From contig JAYWVB010000036.1 of assembly GCA_039881045.1 (NCBI GenBank), positions 248,001 to 312,000 on the forward strand: a stretch of 64,000 nt of DNA, written 5' to 3'. Source of the DNA: Chaetomium olivaceum. Taxonomy: Eukaryota > Ascomycota > Sordariomycetes > Sordariales > Chaetomiaceae. Positions within the stretch are counted from its first letter, which is position 1. Every line of letters starts with the position of its first letter. Position numbers and translations under genes: made by a program. The notes under the pieces were generated by a model that worked only from the letters and a program-made list of their open reading frames with translations, did no database searches and was not told where the DNA came from. Positions 58,148 to 64,000 of this stretch are shown piece by piece.

Positions 58148-61100
58148 CTACATCGGTGCCCGCCACCTCAAATTAATCTGTTTCCTCCTCACCTGCGAGA
58201 AGCGTTAGCATCATCAACCGAACAATCACAAACAAAAAAGGTAGGTACTCACCACCGGAGCAAGCATAAGAACACCCGCCAAAAGCGCCAACACAGTCCC
58301 CACCAGGGCCACCTTGTTGAAGCCCTTGCCGAGAATATCGAACAAGAAGCTGGGCGCGACCCTGGTCCCAAAGACATCGATGCCGTACGCAAACACCAGA
58401 CTCGTGCTCTCGACGATAGCCGGCGCGGTGATGATCTTCTCAACACCCAGCACATCCCGCTGGTGAGTGATGACGCTCTTGGGATCGACCTCGATGGCGG
58501 GGTGGTACTTGAACAGGCCCTCCTCGGCCTCGGCGGGGGTAGGATCACGGCCAACAGGGCGTCTCGGCTCGATGATACCGCGCGGGATGCCGACGATGCC
58601 GTGGGACTCCGGGAGGTAGGCCAGCACGTGGCGGGAGGTGATGCCCTGGCGGGTCTGGGTGACCTGCAGGGCCGAGATGGGCGCGCTGAGGACGTAGGAC
58701 TGGGACACGACCGAAGGGCGGGCGACGCCGGCCGCTGTGGGGTCGTCGATGGGGTCGACCGAGGAGAAGGTGTCGGTGTCGCCGAGCGGGCCGCGGTCGT
58801 TGGCCTCGTCGCTCTCGTACAGGTCGGCGACGAGGATCTGGTAGCCTTTGATGGTCTTGGCGGCGTTGTCGCGCAGGGTGTACTGGCCGAAGTAAGTGCA
58901 GACGAACCAGTTCTCGGCCATAGCGCACTCGATGGGCTTGGCGAGGTCGATGCCCTCGTGCTTGGAGGAGGAGAGGATCTGGCCGGAGATGGTGTCGAGG
59001 AGGTAGATGGTGAGCGTGCCGGCGCTGTCGTTGGCGGCAGCGACGATGAGGGTGTTGGGGTTGAGGTACTTGTACTTGACGGTGCGGTCGCCGAGGACAC
59101 GGCCAATGGAGGCGACGACATCGTGGTCGGGGCGTGTCGCGATATTCACGATCCGCTGGCCCTGGGGCGGGGAGAAGGTCCAAGAGATCGACTCGTAAGA
59201 GCTCGTGCCGTTCGCGACGAAAACAACACCTTTAAGCTCGCCATCATGACCACGCGTGACGACGGTTTGTCTCGGGGCTTTGTACACCTGGAGATCACCG
59301 ATCTTTCCATCGCGGCCAATCCGAATGAGCTGCTTGCCGGAGTAGGTGTCAACAAGGGCGGTGGCCTGGGTGGTAGCCTCCGGGCTCGGCCCCTTCGCCT
59401 CAATGATCTCACCAGTGTCGCCCTTGAAGACAACAAAGTCATTGTGGGAACCGAGAATCGTGACCTCGCCTGTCGAGTCGTGGGCCTGGATTCCCTTGAT
59501 GTCCCACTTGCTGCCCTTTGGAATCTTGAATGCCCGCTTGTTCCAGACGAGCCTGCCGTTGTTGCCAACATCGAGAGCGTAGAGCATTCCGCGCTTCGTG
59601 GCCAGGATGGCCAGCTTGTGGAAGCCAAAATTGTCCCGGGCCAGCTTGCCAGCGGTCGAAGGGACATCCGTACCAAAGACACTGCTCATGAATCTCGACG
59701 GGAGGCTGTCGATCCAGCCGGGAAGGTATTGAAGGTCGTTGATGTGGCGCTTGACGCGATGGAGATAGGCCTCAAGGGGGTTGCTGTGAGCCTCTGCCTC
59801 TAGCGACTTGGCCAGATCCTCGCTTTCGGGGATGTCGGCAAATGTAGCCGCAATACCACCAGTCATGCCCTCAGGGCGAGTCCACGCGGCTTCGCCGTTG
59901 CGGATCAACACCCAATCATCTGAGTCGGTGACCGCTGCTGCCCGTACCGCGTAGCTGTCATCGGCGCTGCCCTTCTTGACGACCTCGGAAACGGCGTGGA
60001 TGGCAGTCGCCTTTGATTCGCCCGTCTTCAGCGGCCAGCGGCCGAGTACGCCATGCGACTGCGACGAGAGCAGGATGACCTCGTCCTCGGTGATGCGGGT
60101 AAAGTAGACATTCGCACCGTTGGAGCTGGTCGAGAACGAGCCCGGCCCAGCGAGAAGGGGGAGGCTGTACGCTTTTGACACGGCGTTCGTCTTCAAGTCG
60201 ACATGAAAGACCTCGCCCCGGTGTCCAGTAGCGGTCTTGCTGTGTACCAGAAAGTGCGGCTGCGACTGCACCAGATGCGGCGCGTGGATCTCCACATCAA
60301 CCGTACCGTCCGGCAGCGCAAACTCCTGCCTCGTCTTGGTTCCCAACACGTTGACCGACAGGGTCTTGCGGGCGTCATCAGTCCATGCAACGATCGGGGC
60401 AGCCGAGTTCGCGCCGACAAGGATGACGTCCTCCTTGCCATGAACATCCGCCTTGGTCCCGATGACCATCTCATCCACTTTCTTCCCCGTAACCATATCC
60501 AGCGTCGCCACCTTCAGGTTATACGCGCCGGCGACGCCCTTCAAGCTGACGACAAACACCTTCTCGACGTTGGTGCTGACCTGCAGGGGGACATCCCTCG
60601 TGACCTCGCGAAACTCCCACACCACACTCCCATCCTCAGCACTCAACCTTCTCAACACCGTCTCACCGCGGGTCCCCTCCTCAAACAACGCCAACACATC
60701 CTTCCTCAACTCCCCACTCTCCGTCATCTCCATGACCTCCAGATCCCTCACCACCCCGCCCTCAAACCCAACCCAAAACTTATTCCTCCCACTCACCGCA
60801 TCCCACGCGTGCACCGCCCCGCCGTACGCACTCGCAACCCACCCCTCCCCTTCCCCGGCCCTCATAAACCCAAACCCAACCCCAGCCCCAACCCCCCTCC
60901 ACTCCATCACCATCACCATCACCATTATGATCGGGATCAAAAATGCGCTGCCGCCACAGCACCTCGCCACTGCCCGGGTTCACGGCGCCGACCACGCCGA
61001 CGTCGCTCAGCGTGTACAGCAGGCTGGCGCGGTCGTCGCGGCGCGGGCGGTGGAAGAAGGTGGTGTCGCGGTGCGGGAGGCCGAGGAGCTGGTGGTGGTA

Positions 61101-61202
61101 GTCGGTGTGGCCGACCTCGTCGAGGAAGACGGCGTGGGCGGGTTGAGGGAGTAAAGGGAGGAGGGAGAGGAGGGTGGCTGATAAAAGGTTGGGGTGTCGC
61201 AT
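58148..61202 (-). CDS. EMC1: ER membrane protein complex subunit 1
   Basis: Large lumenal beta-propeller subunit of the EMC insertase, which inserts tail-anchored and multi-pass proteins in the ER. The signal peptide is MRHPNLLSATLLSLLPLLPQ with PAHA before the mature start VFLDEVG. Landmarks are LLYTLSDVGVVGAVNPGSGE, WVASAYGGAVHAWDAVSGRN, SWTFSPPQGQRIVNIATRPD, and the conserved end region TSRHVLAYLPESHGIVGIPR to GVEKIITAPAIVESTSLVFA. One membrane span (VGTVLALLAGVLML) precedes the cytosolic tail. The last exon (58148-58192), joined to 58253 across a 60-bp intron, encodes the basic tail VRRKQINLRWRAPM. The first about 100 residues are in a different frame from the rest. The slip lies in the repetitive stretch about 60880-60930, which includes a C run at 60892-60897. 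Total is about 1,000 residues. Confidence 0.92.
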
Positions 61203-61938
61203 TTTGGGTCGTTGCGGTTGCACGGCTCGCGGCCGGCGTGGTTTGGGTGGGTGTGTTTGTTGTTTGGTTTTCGGTTTGCTGGTCGGTCGGTCGAATGGGT
61301 TGATTGGTTTGGAAAAGGATTTATTCGTGAGCCATTGATGGTTTGTGGTGATGGGGGATGGTCGAGTTGGTTTCGCTCGTCCGTGTTTGTTGGGTTGGGA
61401 GGTTGTGGTTGATGATGATGGTGAAGCTGGAGCTTGGGGAAGCTCAGCTGCGGTGACGCGATGGAGACGGAGCTTTTGGCGAGAGGTGACGTTGAAACAA
61501 GGCTTGCCAGTGGCCTGGAACCCTGTCGATATTACAGTCTTGGCACGGTGCCAAGCTTGAATGATGGCGACGACTGCGAAGGAAAACAGGTTCTGTAAAG
61601 GTTGCTGCAGTTGGGCGTGACGAATTAAATGACGACCATGGGTCTTAGACATTTTGTGAATTTCTGGTTTTTCTTTTGCAAAATCTAACAAAATACAACA
61701 AACACCTAGAGTCGTAAATTGTACATACATAAAAAGCTTGAACCTCCATCGAGCACATTGACCCGAGATACCAACCGTCCTCCCATTTGGGTATAACGCC
61801 ATCTTCAGATATCCTCCATTGCTGTCCTCACATAGCCGGCCCTTGAACCTGCCTGCCATACAATGGCCCGTTGAGCGCCTCCATGAACTGTGAAACCATC
61901 GAAACCATATAGTCCCCCGAGATCACAACACCTCTGCA
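61203..61938. other. Intergenic between tandem minus-strand genes
   Basis: This region holds the EMC1 promoter and leader and the 3' flank of the leucine-rich-repeat gene. The first 250 bp upstream of EMC1 are T/G-rich on the plus strand, that is CA-rich on the coding strand. No gene is recognised. Confidence 0.4.
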
Positions 61939-63827
61939 TCAAACAGTGCCCACCACCCGCTTCACCACCTCCTTCTCCAGCTTAGCCGGAATACACGACC
62001 ACGAGCAGCCCACCATCAGAAACGGGACAGGGAGCTCCTCCTCACCCGCACCGCCCAGCTCTGCAAAGCTCTCGACCTCCGTCCCATCCTCCCTAAATGT
62101 GATCGTAGTACGTCCAATACGTCGAAACTCAACCCACTGCGCCATAGGAATCACGGTGTCCCTGCCACAAACAGCACACCTAACACCGCCTTCACGGTGG
62201 ATCTTGACCGCCTGCTCCACCACAGGCGAGAAATGCGCCGGGACGTCATCCGCATAGAGGGCCCAGGCCCGGACCTCCTCGACCTGTGACGACTTGATAC
62301 CAGCTCGCAGAGCCATCTCGAACAACGACCGGGCGCCCTTGGGGTTGTAGACCTGGCTGGTACGAGCGGTCGACCTGCGCTGCTTGGCGACAAACTCCTT
62401 CGGGGTAGCAAGGGAGGTCAATGGCTCGAGTTCAATGGGAGCGCCGCGCGCGCCGGGGATGTCCGGGAGGGCGAAGCGAGAGAGGGTCTGGCCCATACTG
62501 TCCATGAACTGGACGGGGCTCCGTGAATGGAGCATGGTGGTCACGCCGGACCAGGAGGACTCGGCCTTGGTGAGGGTGAGGGGGAGCTTGGGGTGGGTAA
62601 GGGTGTCGTACTGGTTGCTGCGCGTTATGGTGGTGGCAACAGCGTCAGCGGGGGCGTTGGCGGTGTCGGGTTGCCAGAACCGGTTGGGTTGGAAACCCAG
62701 GGTGAGGAGCTTGCTGCCGGGGCAGAGGAGGTTCAGTAACTCGCCGGGGAAGACGCGGATGAAGTTCTGGGCGAGGTTGAGGGCTTGGAGTTTTGTTAGT
62801 TTCCCGATCGCCGGCGGGATTTTGTCGATATTGTTCGCCCGTAGGCTGAGCAGGGTCAAGTGCTCAAGCTTGAGAATCTCGGAAGGGAAGCTCGGGAGGT
62901 AGTTCGTAGATAGGAACAGCTGGATCTCAGGATCCCTCTGCTCGAAAGCAACATCCCTGGCAACAGTGGGGATAGGAGCAATGTCGGAAATAAGCTTGAC
63001 TACCTCTGGCGAAATGGTGTCTAGGTTTGCCGAACTGGGTAAAATGTTAGATTTCAAAAGGAAATGACTCTGGCGGTGCTCTGCCGGGGCTGTCCGTTCA
63101 AAGGTGTGATGTCGGTCTGAACATCCATCCGGACGGCTGTCAGGCTCGGACAGACAACAAAGCTCGGGCGGCTACTGGCCGTCTGAAGCTGTGCTGCCTG
63201 TCACAGACTCAAACCCGCCGGATGAATGATCAGATTGACATCACAAGTGGGGACAGAGAGGCAACCACCGACCGAGGCTCTGGACGAAGCGGGCACTTAC
63301 CTGAGATCAACTCGCTCGTTGCCACCCTCGACACAAGCACGAACGATCGACTGGGCTTCCAGCTCCTGCGCCGAGAAGGTCGACGGGACAGGCATTGGAG
63401 CCTTCGTTATCGGCGACGCAACAGGAAATTTGGCAGCGGGGGGTTCGATGTCGAAGCTGTCGTCAGTGTCGGTGATGGAACCCTCTGTTCCCATCCAGAC
63501 ACCACTGTCGAGCTGTCGTCGGAATTCTCGTTTTTGAGGCTGCGGAGGCTTGTTGCGACGAGGTGGGGGATACCAGGGGAGTGTTTCTTCGACGGCGGAA
63601 TCTGAGGAGGCCGGCCGCTGGTCAAACCAAGTGCCGATATACCGCTTCTTACGGCGTCCGTTGTGGTGGTAGTTGTCTAGTGCTGGATCGTCGTCACTGG
63701 AGAAGAAAGCTGCATCGCTCGAGGTGGAGGAGTTGGTGCGATGAGAGTTGGTGATCCGCCTTCGTTTCCTTCTGTTGTCGACCGGCAGCGAAGGCGGGAG
63801 AGTGGGAAGGGTGGGTTCATCAGCCAT
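61939..63827 (-). CDS. Leucine-rich-repeat protein
   Basis: Cellular role unknown; the repeats suggest a protein-binding scaffold. Exon 1 (63301-63827) and exon 2 (61939-63034) join in phase to 540 residues. The 266-bp intron has a GTAAGT donor and CCCAG acceptor, and the junction restores VDLSSANLDTISPEVV. The N-terminus MADEPTLPTLPPSLP is followed by a basic cluster, NRRKRRR, a possible nuclear signal, and disordered Ser/Asp-rich sequence. At least three LRRs occur around LSTNYLPSFPSEILKLEHL, LTLLSLRANNIDKIPPAIGK and LQALNLAQNFIRVFPGELL. The C-terminal part has paired cysteines (RCAVCGRDTVIPM and GCSWSCIP), suggestive of a small zinc-binding fold. I recall similar LRR proteins in other ascomycetes but no established function. 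Confidence 0.85.
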
Positions 63828-64000
63828 TGTTTTCTGTATTTTCCCTTGCGCTTGCTATTGCAATGGAATTCCTGGTGTTCCGGAACCCAACGGAAGGCGA
63901 GGGGTAAGAGGGGTTCGAGAGGTGTGAAAAGTGCGAGAGTGCAAGGGGTACCAAGGTGTGTGAGAGTGTGTATGAGAGTGTGTGAGAGGATGCAGGATGC
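63828..64000. other. Upstream flank with GT/GA-rich repeats
   Basis: Promoter-side sequence of the leucine-rich-repeat gene, running to the window edge. The last 50 bp are short GTGTGTGAGAG-type repeats. Confidence 0.4.

Noticed and set aside
58094..59803. 569-codon open frame on the plus strand
   Set aside because: It is the antisense shadow of EMC1, whose conserved protein lies on the minus strand. The plus-strand translation is rich in Gly/Asp/Val/Arg without any recognisable domain.
1..64000. CRISPR array, rRNA operon, prophage or bacterial-type operon
   Set aside because: No regularly spaced repeats, no rRNA-like blocks and no phage genes; the introns and gene families are fungal throughout.

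Overview
The window is nuclear DNA from a filamentous ascomycete, most likely a Sordariomycete and probably of the Sordariales/Chaetomium type. Genes are GC-rich and separated by long intergenic stretches. Introns are short (mostly 47-150 bp), with GTAAGT/GTACGT-like donors and CTAAC/CTGAC branch sites. Several proteins are recognisable fungal orthologues. I see no bacterial operons, CRISPR arrays or viral genes.

Layout. 0.5-5 kb: an R-SNARE (-), mitochondrial lipoyl synthase (+) and mitochondrial ribosomal protein uS14m (-). 5.7-10.2 kb: a broken NLR-type gene (alpha/beta-hydrolase, NACHT, ankyrin repeats). 10.8-12.9 kb: an Arb2-domain protein with a repetitive tail. 13.3-17.2 kb: an uncharacterised mitochondrial membrane protein (-) and a multi-pass membrane protein (+). 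18.5-23.5 kb: a large frameshifted membrane/ankyrin-repeat gene (-). 24.4-25.1 kb: a decayed fragment resembling large fungal OrsD/RecQ-type elements. 26-28.8 kb: an unknown disordered protein (-). 30.5-31.9 kb: the Rix1-complex WD40 protein Ipi3 (+). 34.8-36 kb: a single-pass membrane protein (-). 38.3-40 kb: a Whi3/Scw1-type two-RRM protein (-). 40-45.4 kb: 5 kb without a gene. 45.4-47.5 kb: a fungal transcription-factor-domain protein (-). 49-50.1 kb: a short-chain dehydrogenase (-). 51.5-52.8 kb: aspartate-semialdehyde dehydrogenase (+). 54.4-56.9 kb: an Rgd1-like F-BAR/RhoGAP (+). 57.7 kb: tRNA-Asn (-). 58.1-61.2 kb: EMC1 (-). 61.9-63.8 kb: a leucine-rich-repeat protein (-).

The conserved genes cover secretion (R-SNARE), mitochondrial cofactor and translation functions (lipoyl synthase, uS14m), 60S ribosome biogenesis (Ipi3), amino-acid synthesis (ASADH), Rho signalling (Rgd1) and ER membrane insertion (EMC1). 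They do not form one pathway. The 5.7-25 kb segment looks like accessory DNA: an NLR relic, an ankyrin membrane-protein gene and a mobile-element relic lie together, with AT-rich tracts between them.

A notable theme is that at least six otherwise well-conserved genes carry single-base reading-frame breaks, many at short homopolymers. Consensus errors are a serious alternative to genuine pseudogenisation and should be tested first. Exon coordinates were read by eye from splice signals and reading-frame continuity. Family names come from recognition of the protein sequences, not from a database search.
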